Source: Spirosoma endbachense
GTDB taxonomy: Bacteria; Bacteroidota; Bacteroidia; Cytophagales; Spirosomataceae
Assembly (NCBI RefSeq): GCF_010233585.1
Contig: NZ_CP045997.1
Span: 2,887,479-2,951,478, forward strand
Direction: 5' to 3'
Length of the DNA: 64,000 bases
Each line of letters begins with the position of its first letter. Position 1 is the first letter of the stretch. The notes beneath the pieces were generated by a model. It was not told the origin of the DNA. It did no database searches and saw nothing but the letters and a program-made list of their open reading frames with translations. Positions 55,670 through 64,000 of the stretch are shown here, piece after piece. A program made the position numbers and the translations under genes.

Positions 55670-57079
55670 CTACCAACTCCCCACCAGTTCTTCGACCCGG
55701 GCAATGGCTTGTGCTTCGCATTTGTTGGCTTCGGTAAGTTTCTCATAGGCAGTTTTGACCCGTTGTCCGATAGCGTCTTCAATCGCTTTATCGAACCGGG
55801 GGACAGGCATCTCGTTAAGCATAGGCACTATGAAGCCAAGCAGGTTTGTGCCGCAAACTGACGACCGTAAAATCCTGAACCACAACTTTGAATTGAGTAC
55901 TGTGAACAAGTAGCCCGAATTAATCAATTGCTCGTTTGGCTCAAACCGAATAATGTGTTGAGCAACCAATTTATCTTCGAGATAGCCCCAGACGAATTTG
56001 GCACGGCCGAAAATTTCGTTTTCACCCAACGTACCTACCCCTGCCACCAAAATAGTACCCTTTTCAGTGAGGGCTTTACTATTGGTCGGCACTGTACGGG
56101 GAGAAATCATTTGCCCTTTTGGTTTCAAGGCAAAAATGTCTCCCTGTGAGAAAAGCTCCACTGCTGAGGCTGCTGTAGATTCTAAGCGTTTGAATCGCCC
56201 TGTATAGTATGGCTCCTGCTGCAATACATCGACCAAGACATCGTGCTTGCCAACGGTCAGCGCAGCTACGATTTCGCGTAGGCGTTCGGCGTAGTTACGG
56301 GCTCGGAGGGTGCGAGCTGACAGAGCCGCGCTACTGACAACAAACTCGGCGGCTGTATCACGTTCGCTGGCGGAGGTCAGGCGTTTAAAGGTATTTTTGT
56401 CAAGTCCAAGATTGCCTAAGAACTGCGCTTCGGCCTCACTCAAGAGCGTGTTGGCCTCAACCCTTAGTTTGGCTACTGTTTCAATTGCCGTGTGAATAGC
56501 CTGCTGCTCATTATCTGGTAGAATAGGAATCGGCAAATTAGCAATATGGTGCGGTTCAATATGCTGAATGACACCACCGTAGGTACCCTGAGTCAATAAA
56601 GCGTAACCAAACTTTGACGATAGATAGGCATACAAATATCCACCTGGTATGACCGTTGAATTTGGTACAATCCGAATTAAATCGTGTGTGCCAACCTGCC
56701 CATCGAACAAGTCATTAGTGTATACAGTGCGGCCAATCGAACCTGAGCAGGATAGCAGAATCCAATTTTTCTTAATAGTAAGTTTACTTAGATTTTTCGT
56801 GTAAGCTTTGGACAAATACGTAGCTGAGAAAGGGTCTGACTTAATCATGTCAGAAGCTGTAAGGTACGGGTACCCTTTTGAAGAGTCTGACACGTACACA
56901 CGAGTAAAGCGTCCGCCGAGGAACACACTTTCTGTAGCTTGCCGGAGAGTTAAACAGCCCAGTGGGGCTTTATCAATTAGCGTTTTTGCCTGACGAGCTT
57001 CACTTAAATGGTAGCTTGCATCAAGCCGGGTGCCAGCTTCAGTATACCAAGCCGAGGAGCCGGTTTTTACAGTCATCAT
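55670..57079 (-). CDS. hsdS: Type I specificity subunit HsdS (MADS MAD5-like)
   Basis: The 469-residue protein has two target-recognition halves. The first has GYPYLTASDMIKSDPFSATYL near 69 and ends LPDNEQQAIHTAIETVAKLR near 196, a helical spacer. The second has LTEKGTILVAGVGTLGENE near 333 and ends with a helix AYEKLTEANKCEAQAIARVEELVGSW. It should select the methylated sequence for the methyltransferase upstream; the site cannot be read from sequence. Its start overlaps the methyltransferase stop by four bases (ATGA). No HsdR-type translocase is nearby. Confidence 0.85.
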   Translation of the reverse strand: MMTVKTGSSAWYTEAGTRLDASYHLSEARQAKTLIDKAPLGCLTLRQATESVFLGGRFTRVYVSDSSKGYPYLTASDMIKSDPFSATYLSKAYTKNLSKLTIKKNWILLSCSGSIGRTVYTNDLFDGQVGTHDLIRIVPNSTVIPGGYLYAYLSSKFGYALLTQGTYGGVIQHIEPHHIANLPIPILPDNEQQAIHTAIETVAKLRVEANTLLSEAEAQFLGNLGLDKNTFKRLTSASERDTAAEFVVSSAALSARTLRARNYAERLREIVAALTVGKHDVLVDVLQQEPYYTGRFKRLESTAASAVELFSQGDIFALKPKGQMISPRTVPTNSKALTEKGTILVAGVGTLGENEIFGRAKFVWGYLEDKLVAQHIIRFEPNEQLINSGYLFTVLNSKLWFRILRSSVCGTNLLGFIVPMLNEMPVPRFDKAIEDAIGQRVKTAYEKLTEANKCEAQAIARVEELVGSW

Positions 57080-60024
57080 AGTCGTTCGCCGTTACGGAAG
57101 CGGTGGTATGCTTCGCCAATTTTGGGTAAGTCGTCGTCGAGAACGGGGGTTTTTTCGCGTCGCTCTTTCAAGGTTTTAGTGTTAGTCTTTGTGTCGAATT
57201 GCAGGTACGACACTGTCTTCTCCGTGATGATATCTTTACCGTCTTCGTCTCGTTCCTGGATGGGGTTTCCCCGGCGGTCTTTTCCTACCTTTTCGGCTAT
57301 AGCCATAAACACATCATAGGCTTTGTATTTTCCATCGCGTTGTAAGGCACGTTCAGTTTCGGTAAGGCGTTGGAGAAATAGCAACGAAGCCTGTACGCCT
57401 ACCTGTGGCAAGAAAGCCTCTACGGGCAAGTCAACGGAAGCCAGCACACGGAAGCGTTTCAGAATCCAGTCGCGAACATATTCGGTGTTCGGGTTGCCCA
57501 GAATACCATCGGGTAAGACAATAGCTAACCGTCCGCCTGGTTTTAGAAACTGGTAGCAGCGATCGATAAACAAAATTTCGGGTGGTTCCGAGGCACTGAG
57601 CCGCCCGTCCATATCCCAGCCGCCATTGCCATCGCGTTTCCAGCTGTGGCCAAGGTCGTACTTCTCCAGTACATGTGGGTCGTTGATCGGGATTTTAGCA
57701 CCAAACGGAGGGTTCGAGAAAATAAGGTCAAACTTCTCCTTAGCGTCATCGTAGTCGCGGTCGGGTAAGTCATCGGCGGCATCAAGGCTGTCCAGGAGTC
57801 GTTCGTTAAAACCATTGATTTCGTCCGTATCGTCACCGTCTGGGTATTCGAGGCTATTGAACTGGAAGATGTTGGCGTGGCCATCACCCGCCATCACCAT
57901 GTTCATGCGGGCGGCCCGTTTCAAGTCTGGGTCGAAGTCAATGCCGAATAGTTTTTCACCAGCGTATAAGCGTACCCGTTCGTTCACGTCAGGTGAGTTG
58001 AAGGTGTCTTTCAGCCATTCACCGTCCAATTCAGGATAGAGTTCTTTGGCAATCTTCTTCCGAACGTGATCGAGCACCATGACCAGAAATCCTCCGGAGC
58101 CGCAGGCAGGATCGAGCACCCGGTGGCTGGGGTCTGGGTCCATCATGTCTACCATGAGCCGCACAATATTACGGGGTGTAAAAAACTGCCCACGCTCCTG
58201 TTTAAGCGTGTTCGAAACAATAGTTTCATAGGCCATGCCCTTTACATCGACTGTGGCGTCGAGAAATGAGTATTTTGCCAGTTCGCCCGCTACGTAGCTG
58301 AGGGCCTTTTGGTTGAGCTGAATTTGCTCATTGCCCTCGAATACATCCTGAAAATCGTCGCTTTCTTTTAGTTCATCGAACAGCTTCTTAATCCGTTCCG
58401 ACACATCGCGTCGGCCGTCTTCGGTATGTGGCTCAGTAGCGCCCACCCAAAATCGACGTCGGTATGACTCGCCTTTCTGATGGCAGATATCGCGCCTTTT
58501 TTCATCGTAGATTTTGCAAAAAATCAGGTAAAGTAATTGCCAAAAGGCATCTTTTGTGCGGCCCTGGTTGCCGTAGATATAGTCATGGCAGCGCTTAAAG
58601 GTTCGAATCAGCGAATCGTTGGCCGGTTTCCTAACCGTCATCTTGTCGGAGCGTGTCAGGTCATCCATGTTCTCGCCCGCGCCGGGAAAGTCCGAAACCT
58701 CCTGCAACCGTGCTTCGCCGGTAGGCTTAAAGCCAGTACGGTGCCGAAAGGAATTCATCAGGCCGTTGGTCCAAAGGCCAAACTCGCAGTTTTCGAGCAT
58801 GTTTAGGGCATCGTCGAGCAACACAACGCCCTTACTCTTATCTGACTCTTTAGTTTTGCCATCTTGGACAAAACACACCCGAATGATGCCATTCTGAATG
58901 TGTTCAGCTCCTTGTTCGAAGGCCACGAGATCAGCTTTTCGACGGATTTTCTTACCGCTTTCATCTTCGCCAGTAAACGGAAAATCGCGTTCGAGGTCGG
59001 TCATGTCGAAGCCATACTCTTCGTTCATCTGCCGAATCAAGCTTTGTAAAGTCTGTTCTTTTTCAGTAGCCTTCATGACAAGGCCAGTCAGTACACAAAT
59101 GAGTCCGTCGGGGCCTGGGCTCTCTTGTATTGGTTCACTAGTGCCAATTTCTTCCACATTCGACAAATTAGAGCCTGACGAAATAGCGTCGGTTGTGGTC
59201 TTGTCGGATGCCAAATTGTCGGTCATGTCATCGTCAGCAAGAATCTTGTTTGTTGATCGTGTAGGCAATTCGGGCTTTGATGCGGGTAATGTAATACCTG
59301 GAAGCATATTTAAATAGTAGTCAAGTTCTTCTAAGCGGTCCCGTCGACGAGCGTATCGGCGTAATCTGTCAATATTTATAGTATAATGTTCATAAGCCTT
59401 CGTGATCATCGACTTCAGGTAAGGCTGGTATGACTCAAAAAGGTCTTTGTGTATTAGGGCATCAATCAATATCTTCTCTAATGAGCTAATTGTTAAGCCA
59501 TTATAATCAACCGTAGGTGACTCTTTTGACAAGGCGCGCATAATTACTGCAGACGTTTCCAACTGGACAAGGTTTTTAACTGCAGGCTCATCAGGATTAA
59601 GTAAAATTTTCTTACTGAAGTCGAGAAGCAACCCAAATGCCTGATTGAGTTGTCCCCGATCAAGTTCAATCAGCGTAAATGAATAGGCTGGTTGGGGAAC
59701 ATCGTCGGGCAGGAGACTATTCAACCAGTTTGTATCTGATAAACAAACGGTGGTTCCGGGCAAGTCTGCCCGCAGTCGTTTGATGAGTCGTACTGATTCG
59801 TTAGACAGTGTCGGCTGGAAAGTAGCCGGAGGGTCAATAACGTATCGACCTCGCCCCGCGCTGTAAATAAGACCTTTTGATTTTAGATCATGGATGCGCC
59901 ACGTCAACGTACCTTCAGTCAGGTCGGGAAATTCCAAACGTAGCAGTTCTGTTAGTTCGTCTTTAGTCCAAATTGACTGATCGCGGAGCTTCGCGTTGAA
60001 TTGTTCACTATAAGAGTTCAGCAC
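57076..60024 (-). CDS. hsdM: DUF6577/AbiEi-like domain fused to a type I N6-adenine methyltransferase (MADS MAD2-like)
   Basis: The 982-residue protein is about twice the usual HsdM length. Residues 1-245 form a winged-helix/antitoxin-like domain of the DUF6577 type: LEFPDLTEGTLTWRIHDLKS, YVIDPPATFQPTLSNESVRL, SSLEKILIDALIHKDLF, and YTINIDRLRRYARRRDRLEE. A low-complexity linker follows (about 250-310), then an HsdM with helical N-domain and an AdoMet-binding domain: motif I DPACGSGGF at 638 and motif IV NPPFG at 771. The catalytic motifs are intact, so it should methylate host DNA. It is the first gene of the operon. The DUF6577 part could sense, repress or act as an antitoxin. Confidence 0.8.
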   Translation of the reverse strand: MLNSYSEQFNAKLRDQSIWTKDELTELLRLEFPDLTEGTLTWRIHDLKSKGLIYSAGRGRYVIDPPATFQPTLSNESVRLIKRLRADLPGTTVCLSDTNWLNSLLPDDVPQPAYSFTLIELDRGQLNQAFGLLLDFSKKILLNPDEPAVKNLVQLETSAVIMRALSKESPTVDYNGLTISSLEKILIDALIHKDLFESYQPYLKSMITKAYEHYTINIDRLRRYARRRDRLEELDYYLNMLPGITLPASKPELPTRSTNKILADDDMTDNLASDKTTTDAISSGSNLSNVEEIGTSEPIQESPGPDGLICVLTGLVMKATEKEQTLQSLIRQMNEEYGFDMTDLERDFPFTGEDESGKKIRRKADLVAFEQGAEHIQNGIIRVCFVQDGKTKESDKSKGVVLLDDALNMLENCEFGLWTNGLMNSFRHRTGFKPTGEARLQEVSDFPGAGENMDDLTRSDKMTVRKPANDSLIRTFKRCHDYIYGNQGRTKDAFWQLLYLIFCKIYDEKRRDICHQKGESYRRRFWVGATEPHTEDGRRDVSERIKKLFDELKESDDFQDVFEGNEQIQLNQKALSYVAGELAKYSFLDATVDVKGMAYETIVSNTLKQERGQFFTPRNIVRLMVDMMDPDPSHRVLDPACGSGGFLVMVLDHVRKKIAKELYPELDGEWLKDTFNSPDVNERVRLYAGEKLFGIDFDPDLKRAARMNMVMAGDGHANIFQFNSLEYPDGDDTDEINGFNERLLDSLDAADDLPDRDYDDAKEKFDLIFSNPPFGAKIPINDPHVLEKYDLGHSWKRDGNGGWDMDGRLSASEPPEILFIDRCYQFLKPGGRLAIVLPDGILGNPNTEYVRDWILKRFRVLASVDLPVEAFLPQVGVQASLLFLQRLTETERALQRDGKYKAYDVFMAIAEKVGKDRRGNPIQERDEDGKDIITEKTVSYLQFDTKTNTKTLKERREKTPVLDDDLPKIGEAYHRFRNGERL

Positions 60025-60173
60025 AAGTAAACCAAAGGATTGTTAAATACTGCTGCAAGGTAGTTATATAGCTGATAGGATTTCAAATTTTTGGCAAAAA
60101 AAAATACTTAGTTGCCGGAACTTTGAGTAGGATTTATTGATTTAGACGTCAATGAACACTATTAAAATGTATT
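60025..60173. promoter_or_regulatory. Divergent promoter region between the two defence operons
   Basis: These 149 bases separate the start of the methyltransferase gene (minus) from the first nucleotidyltransferase gene (plus). It is AT-rich, with TTTGGCAAAAAAAAATACTTAG near 60093 and GTAGGATTTATTGATTTAGA near 60128, but I cannot point to a confident Bacteroidetes -33/-7 pair. The DUF6577 winged helix of the adjacent gene is a candidate regulator of both directions. Confidence 0.4.
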
Positions 60174-61178
60174 ATGGCTTCGACAGTAAACAACGCATTT
60201 GCTGAATTTCTATGTGACACCGTCAACTTAGATGCTGACGAAACTAAAACAGCCTATAAGAGCCGCGACTGGCTACTCGATGAGCAGATTAATGCATTGC
60301 CTGGTCGGTACAGTGATTTCCCATTGCTTGCCCCTGCTTACCACCTAAATTACGGCTCCTTTGCCCGTAAAACTAAAATTCGGCCGCTCAACGACATTGA
60401 CATGATGATCGGTTTGCACGGGGAGGGAAGCACGTACCTGGACTACGGCGACCGAGTTGAAATAACAATTAACCCTAATGCTCAACGGCTAACCGGGCTG
60501 TGCCACGACGATACCAGCTTGCTTAATTCCAGGAAGGTGATGAACAAGTTTAAGGCTGGGTTAAGTAAAGTACATCAATACAAATCGGCGGAGATAAAAT
60601 ATACACAACAGGCTGCCGTGCTTAACCTATCGTCGTATAACTGGAGCTTCGACATCGTACCCTGCTTCATGACCGCCGAAGACGAGTCGGGGCGTACCTA
60701 CTACCTAATTCCAGATGGCAAAGGCCATTGGATGAAGACAGATCCACGCATTGACAAGGAATTAACCACATCGGTCAATCAGCAACACAGCGGGTACGTC
60801 CTGAACGTACTGCGCTTGTTGAAGTTCTGGACCAAACGACCAATCATAACGACTATTCCTTCATACTTGCTGGAAACGATAGTGCTGAAATACTACGAAG
60901 CCAAGTATACAGAGACTACGCGCTACCCCGACGTTGAAATCCCGTACCTGCTCGACCACATCGCCGATGTTATCCGTTGGGATGTCGAGGACCCTAAAGG
61001 CATTCAGGGTAATATAAACCGGCTGGAGCAAGAGACCCGCAACCGGATTAGCGCAGTAACTACCCGCTATGCCGAGTATGCTCGTGAAGCCCGGCAACAC
61101 GAGACTAATGGTGATCACAAGGCGTCTATAAAAGCGTGGCAAGACGTTTTTGGTCCTTCCTTTCCTTCTTTCGTTTAA
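60174..61178 (+). CDS. CD-NTase-like nucleotidyltransferase 1 (SMODS-type)
   Basis: The 334-residue protein has the pol-beta-type nucleotidyltransferase core: GSF at 61-63, then PLNDIDMMIGL with D74 and D76, and the third acid D160 in YNWSFDIVPCF. A helical C-terminal domain follows with LRLLKFWTKRP and IPSYLLETIVLKYYEAK, typical of OAS/SMODS-like cyclases. All catalytic acids are present, so it should make a cyclic or linear oligonucleotide signal. It starts the plus-strand operon, 11 bases before a second related enzyme. The exact CD-NTase clade cannot be assigned by eye. Confidence 0.75.
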   Translation: MASTVNNAFAEFLCDTVNLDADETKTAYKSRDWLLDEQINALPGRYSDFPLLAPAYHLNYGSFARKTKIRPLNDIDMMIGLHGEGSTYLDYGDRVEITINPNAQRLTGLCHDDTSLLNSRKVMNKFKAGLSKVHQYKSAEIKYTQQAAVLNLSSYNWSFDIVPCFMTAEDESGRTYYLIPDGKGHWMKTDPRIDKELTTSVNQQHSGYVLNVLRLLKFWTKRPIITTIPSYLLETIVLKYYEAKYTETTRYPDVEIPYLLDHIADVIRWDVEDPKGIQGNINRLEQETRNRISAVTTRYAEYAREARQHETNGDHKASIKAWQDVFGPSFPSFV

Positions 61179-61189
61179 CCTGACCCACC

Positions 61190-62062
61190 ATGGCACGTAC
61201 CATTGATGAAGGGTTTACTGCCTTATTGACCAAGCTAAGCCCACTGGACACCGAGCACAAGAAAGGACGCTCGCACAAGGGGGCAATTGAGGGTTGCCTT
61301 ACTAACCGTTTCGACTTGTATAAGCTTTTTGAAACGGGGTCGTTTGGCAACGGTACGGGAATTCGACACCATAGTGACACAGATTATTTTGCTGTTTTAA
61401 GTTCACAGAAGGTTAGCTCAAACTCGGCCATTACACTTCGGCGCACCAAAGAAGGGCTACGTGAAACCTTTATCCGAACCCGAGGGATCGAGGTTAAAAG
61501 CCCAGCCGTAAGTGTTCCGTTTGGTAAGTACCGTTCCGAAACCCTTGAAATTACGCCATGCGTGTATGCTGGCATGATCAACAAGTATCCCGCTTACCGA
61601 ATACCGGAAGGTAGTGGTGGATGGCTCTTGTCAAGTCCAGTTGCGCACAATCACTATGTGCGGGATATCGATGCACAGTTGAACGGCAAGCTCAAACCAT
61701 TGATACAACTGGTGAAAGCGTGGAAGTACTACCATAACGTACCTATCCGTTCCTTTTACTTGGAACTGTTCACGGCCCGGCATTTAGCTAAACGCCGTCG
61801 GCTTGACCTTCCATTAGATTTGTACAAGCTATTTATCGCTTTGTATGAACACGAACTTGATGAGTTCAACGATCCTATGGGCATTACACTCGGTCTTGCA
61901 TCCTGTAATACTGACACACAACGTGAAACGGCGATGTCTAGACTGGCCACAGCGACAGGCCGTGCTCTAAAAGCTATCGAAGCAGAACAACGAGGCCGAA
62001 CAGATATTGCCTATACCTTTTGGAAAAAGCTTTTTAACTACGAATTCCCTACTTACAGATGA
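61190..62062 (+). CDS. CD-NTase-like nucleotidyltransferase 2
   Basis: This 290-residue protein has the same fold: ETGSFGNGTG (G50, S51), HSDTDYFAVL with D63 and D65, and E120 in ETLEITPC as probable third acid (Glu instead of Asp). The C-terminal half has IQLVKAWKYYHNVPIRSFYLELF, matching LKFWTKRP...IPSYLLETI in the first enzyme. The two share fold and length but little sequence, so this looks like a different CD-NTase subgroup rather than a recent duplicate. The ATG of the next gene overlaps its stop (ATGA). Two cyclases in one operon is unusual. Confidence 0.75.
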   Translation: MARTIDEGFTALLTKLSPLDTEHKKGRSHKGAIEGCLTNRFDLYKLFETGSFGNGTGIRHHSDTDYFAVLSSQKVSSNSAITLRRTKEGLRETFIRTRGIEVKSPAVSVPFGKYRSETLEITPCVYAGMINKYPAYRIPEGSGGWLLSSPVAHNHYVRDIDAQLNGKLKPLIQLVKAWKYYHNVPIRSFYLELFTARHLAKRRRLDLPLDLYKLFIALYEHELDEFNDPMGITLGLASCNTDTQRETAMSRLATATGRALKAIEAEQRGRTDIAYTFWKKLFNYEFPTYR

Positions 62063-62982
62063 TGAATCAAATACCTACCCGTCAGAATGAAGCCAAACAA
62101 CTACAACGACTAGCCGCCCAACGTGAATTGTATTCTCGGGCAAAAAACTGGTATGGCTGGCAAGTCATCGTCAATGTAATTATCCCATCCGTTTTTTCTT
62201 TGATAGCACTAGCCAATGACCATGCGGGTAAGTTAGGGGCCGTTTACGGACTGCTTGCTTCATTTATCGATGTCTTTGGCTTGGACACACGTATAAAGAA
62301 TTTGCGCGAAAAAGGAGCAAAGGTGCAGGAGCAGTATGATTGTGATTTGTTGGAGTTGGGGTGTTCTCCTTTGAAATCCGTAAATGATGTGACAACCGGC
62401 GAAATAGTCGAGTTGCACGATGCCCACTGTGGGGGTAATAAAAAAGAGCTGCAGCTTCAGAACTGGCATTCAGGGTTAGTTGGAACTCTCCCTCTAACCA
62501 TTGCACGGTTAGTCAGTCAATATAATAATTGTGATTGGGGTAGGCGTCTTCGCAAACGATATAGGGTATTTTTAACAATAACGTATTTATTACTTGGCTT
62601 ATTCATTCTGTACGTCAATCGGCCAGATAACATTACAAATTTGAATGATCAAACACTGATCAATTTCATTCTCATACTGGCAGCCTTAACACCACTTTTT
62701 ACTTTCTATTTTAAACAAATGCAGGAGCAGAATGAAGCTATACAGAGTTTGGAGCGGATTCTGCAACATATTGAAAGCGTGATCTCCGACCCTCAACAGC
62801 TTCGTAATGAACAGGGGCTAAATGAGCGTGCCAGGCATGTTCAGGATGAGATTTACGATAGCCGAAGCAAGAACACACAGGTGCCGGATTTTTTCTATAG
62901 ATATTATCAAAAGCGAGATCAAATCCTCATGGATCGGACCACTGAGCGACTAGTGGCCGACATTACGAAACTTATTTCTTAG
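62059..62982 (+). CDS. S-4TM-type membrane effector
   Basis: The 307-residue protein has four predicted membrane helices in two pairs: about 34-52 (WQVIVNVIIPSVFSLIALA), 59-75, 169-187 (VFLTITYLLLGLFILYV) and 200-218. A cytoplasmic segment lies between the pairs. Cytoplasmic helices flank the core (EAKQLQRLAAQRELYSRAKN before, EAIQSLERILQHIESVI after). This matches the S-4TM family of putative pore-forming effectors found beside SMODS nucleotidyltransferases. When activated by a nucleotide signal it would damage the inner membrane and stop phage growth. The start overlaps nucleotidyltransferase 2 by four bases. Confidence 0.75.
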   Translation: MMNQIPTRQNEAKQLQRLAAQRELYSRAKNWYGWQVIVNVIIPSVFSLIALANDHAGKLGAVYGLLASFIDVFGLDTRIKNLREKGAKVQEQYDCDLLELGCSPLKSVNDVTTGEIVELHDAHCGGNKKELQLQNWHSGLVGTLPLTIARLVSQYNNCDWGRRLRKRYRVFLTITYLLLGLFILYVNRPDNITNLNDQTLINFILILAALTPLFTFYFKQMQEQNEAIQSLERILQHIESVISDPQQLRNEQGLNERARHVQDEIYDSRSKNTQVPDFFYRYYQKRDQILMDRTTERLVADITKLIS

Positions 62983-62986
62983 TCAT

Positions 62987-64000
62987 TTGAGCCTTACCAT
63001 AACCGCCTTTCAAGTCCTTTGTGGCGACTGTCTGCTTGTCAGCTTCCAGCGTGAGCCGAACTCACCAACTCAGCACATCGTGATTGATGCTGGCTTCAGC
63101 CAGACGTACCACCGTACATTAGCTGAAGCCACACGGCGAATTGTCAACAACGGTGAATGTATAGACCTCTTCCTATTAACGCACACGGATAATGATCATA
63201 TAGGTGGTGCTATCCCGTTTCTAAAGGAATTTGGTAATTCGGTAGTGAATCAGTTCTGGATGAACTATGCTCCCATTGATATTAGTGCAGCCAATGGAGG
63301 TCCCGTTGGCGTAGTACAAGGTATTGGATTGCGCGATCAACTTATTTCCACAGATAAGCTCAATAGTAAGCCAGTGCTTGCCGGACAGCGTTATCAATTC
63401 GGTGAACTATACATGTCCATTTTATCACCAGATGCCGATCAGTATGAGCGATTTTTAACTAAATGGGAGGCTAAGGAAAAAGCAGTAAAAAAATGGGAGC
63501 AAGCTGTGTCTTCTGGTAGCAACGACCACCGCTTTCCTGTAGAGCAGTTAGTTCAACGGTCGTTCGCATCGGATACGTCGTGGAGTAACCGTAGTAGCAT
63601 TGCTTTTTTATTGGCAGCAAATAAGTTCAATGGCCTGTTTACCGGTGATGCTCATGTGGATGTAGTGACTACCTCGCTTCGAGAAATGGGATACAACGAG
63701 CAAAATCCGATTAAGTTGGATTTCATGAAACTGTCTCATCATGGTTCTAAAGGCAATACCAGCGATGAATTCTTGAACTTAATTGATTGCCAGCATTACT
63801 TAATTAGCACAAACGGAGCTAACCAGCACGGGCTACCGCATAAAGAAGCTTTGGCCCGACTTGTTACGGTTGCCAGTCGCCGTCAACCAAAAGAACGCGT
63901 ACATCTGTATTTCACGTACGACGACCGAGTTGTGCGGTCGCTCTTCACCGAATCTGAACTGGACCAATACCAAATCTGCTGCCATTATCCATCTATTCAA
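62987..64000 (+). CDS. MBL-fold metallo-hydrolase, ComEC-like domain (3' end outside window)
   Basis: The frame is open from 62987 to the window end (338 codons); the likely start is TTG at 62987 (LSLTITAFQVLCGDCLLV), five bases after the S-4TM stop, with no ATG in the first 100 codons. Metal-binding motifs are THTDNDHIGG (H66, D68, D70, H71), GDAH (220-223) and SHHGSKGNTSDEF (H251, H252). This is the extracellular-nuclease-like MBL type also found free-standing in conflict systems. It is cytoplasmic here, with no signal peptide. It may degrade the nucleotide signal, or nucleic acid, as a second effector. It continues beyond the window. Confidence 0.7.
   Translation, partial: MSLTITAFQVLCGDCLLVSFQREPNSPTQHIVIDAGFSQTYHRTLAEATRRIVNNGECIDLFLLTHTDNDHIGGAIPFLKEFGNSVVNQFWMNYAPIDISAANGGPVGVVQGIGLRDQLISTDKLNSKPVLAGQRYQFGELYMSILSPDADQYERFLTKWEAKEKAVKKWEQAVSSGSNDHRFPVEQLVQRSFASDTSWSNRSSIAFLLAANKFNGLFTGDAHVDVVTTSLREMGYNEQNPIKLDFMKLSHHGSKGNTSDEFLNLIDCQHYLISTNGANQHGLPHKEALARLVTVASRRQPKERVHLYFTYDDRVVRSLFTESELDQYQICCHYPSIQ

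Noticed and set aside
43183..60024. Classifying the minus-strand operon as BREX type 2
   Set aside because: A NERD-kinase is shared with PglW, but there is no PglZ phosphatase, no BrxL or Lon-like protease, and the methyltransferase is a type I HsdM with a separate HsdS rather than PglX.
43183..60024. Classifying it as an ordinary type I restriction system
   Set aside because: HsdM and HsdS are present but no HsdR with helicase and nuclease domains; the remaining genes form a kinase and giant-ATPase module.

Overview
The window looks like part of a large conjugative plasmid (or a plasmid-like integrated element) of a Bacteroidota bacterium. A Cytophagales host such as Spirosoma is my best guess. 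The reasons are a transfer operon in the Bacteroidetes TraE-F-G-J-K-L-M-N-O-Q order, Bacteroidetes-specific accessory families (DUF1896, DUF3945, DUF3872), few recognisable Shine-Dalgarno sites and moderate GC. Genus is inference; I ran no search.

Layout. 1-1.5 kb: AT-rich debris of an older type I restriction locus (HsdS C-terminus and a truncated AAA ATPase) next to the first codons of an IS630-like transposase. 1.8-3.6 kb: a Rep_3 replication initiator on the minus strand and an iteron origin. 3.6-11.1 kb: small plasmid genes, a XRE regulator, and a 1686-residue methylase-helicase behind a DUF1896 gene. 11.3-24.5 kb: the minus-strand mating-pore operon, including one gene broken by an in-frame amber codon. 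25-27.3 kb: a ParA-type ATPase with two downstream genes, then an AT-rich repeat field that looks like a centromere. 28-33 kb: probable oriT, MobC, relaxase and coupling protein. 33-38.6 kb: XRE regulator, M23 peptidase, DUF3945 protein, lipoprotein and Toprim primase. 39.4-42.5 kb: an SDR oxidoreductase and a LytS/LytTR two-component pair, probably cargo.

43.2-64 kb is a defence island made of two divergent operons. The minus-strand operon runs methyltransferase, HsdS, DUF1016 nuclease, NERD/pseudokinase/kinase/ATPase fusion, a 520-residue unknown and an 1815-residue HerA/DptH-like ATPase. This resembles the methylation-associated defence system (MADS), but with a DUF6577/AbiEi-like domain fused to the methyltransferase, an added DUF1016 nuclease, and no MAD3- or MAD4-type gene visible in the operon. 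The plus-strand operon carries two consecutive CD-NTase-like nucleotidyltransferases, a four-helix S-4TM membrane effector and a metallo-beta-lactamase-fold hydrolase that runs off the window. It looks like an unusual CBASS-type signalling system.

The most notable non-coding structure is a GTCCCC motif repeated three times at exactly 21-bp steps at four separate places: the origin, upstream of the methylase-helicase operon, upstream of the tra operon, and upstream of the coupling-protein gene. At the last two sites it is joined to a further shared block of about 25 bp. I read this as the binding array of an undescribed plasmid-wide regulator that ties replication to transfer.
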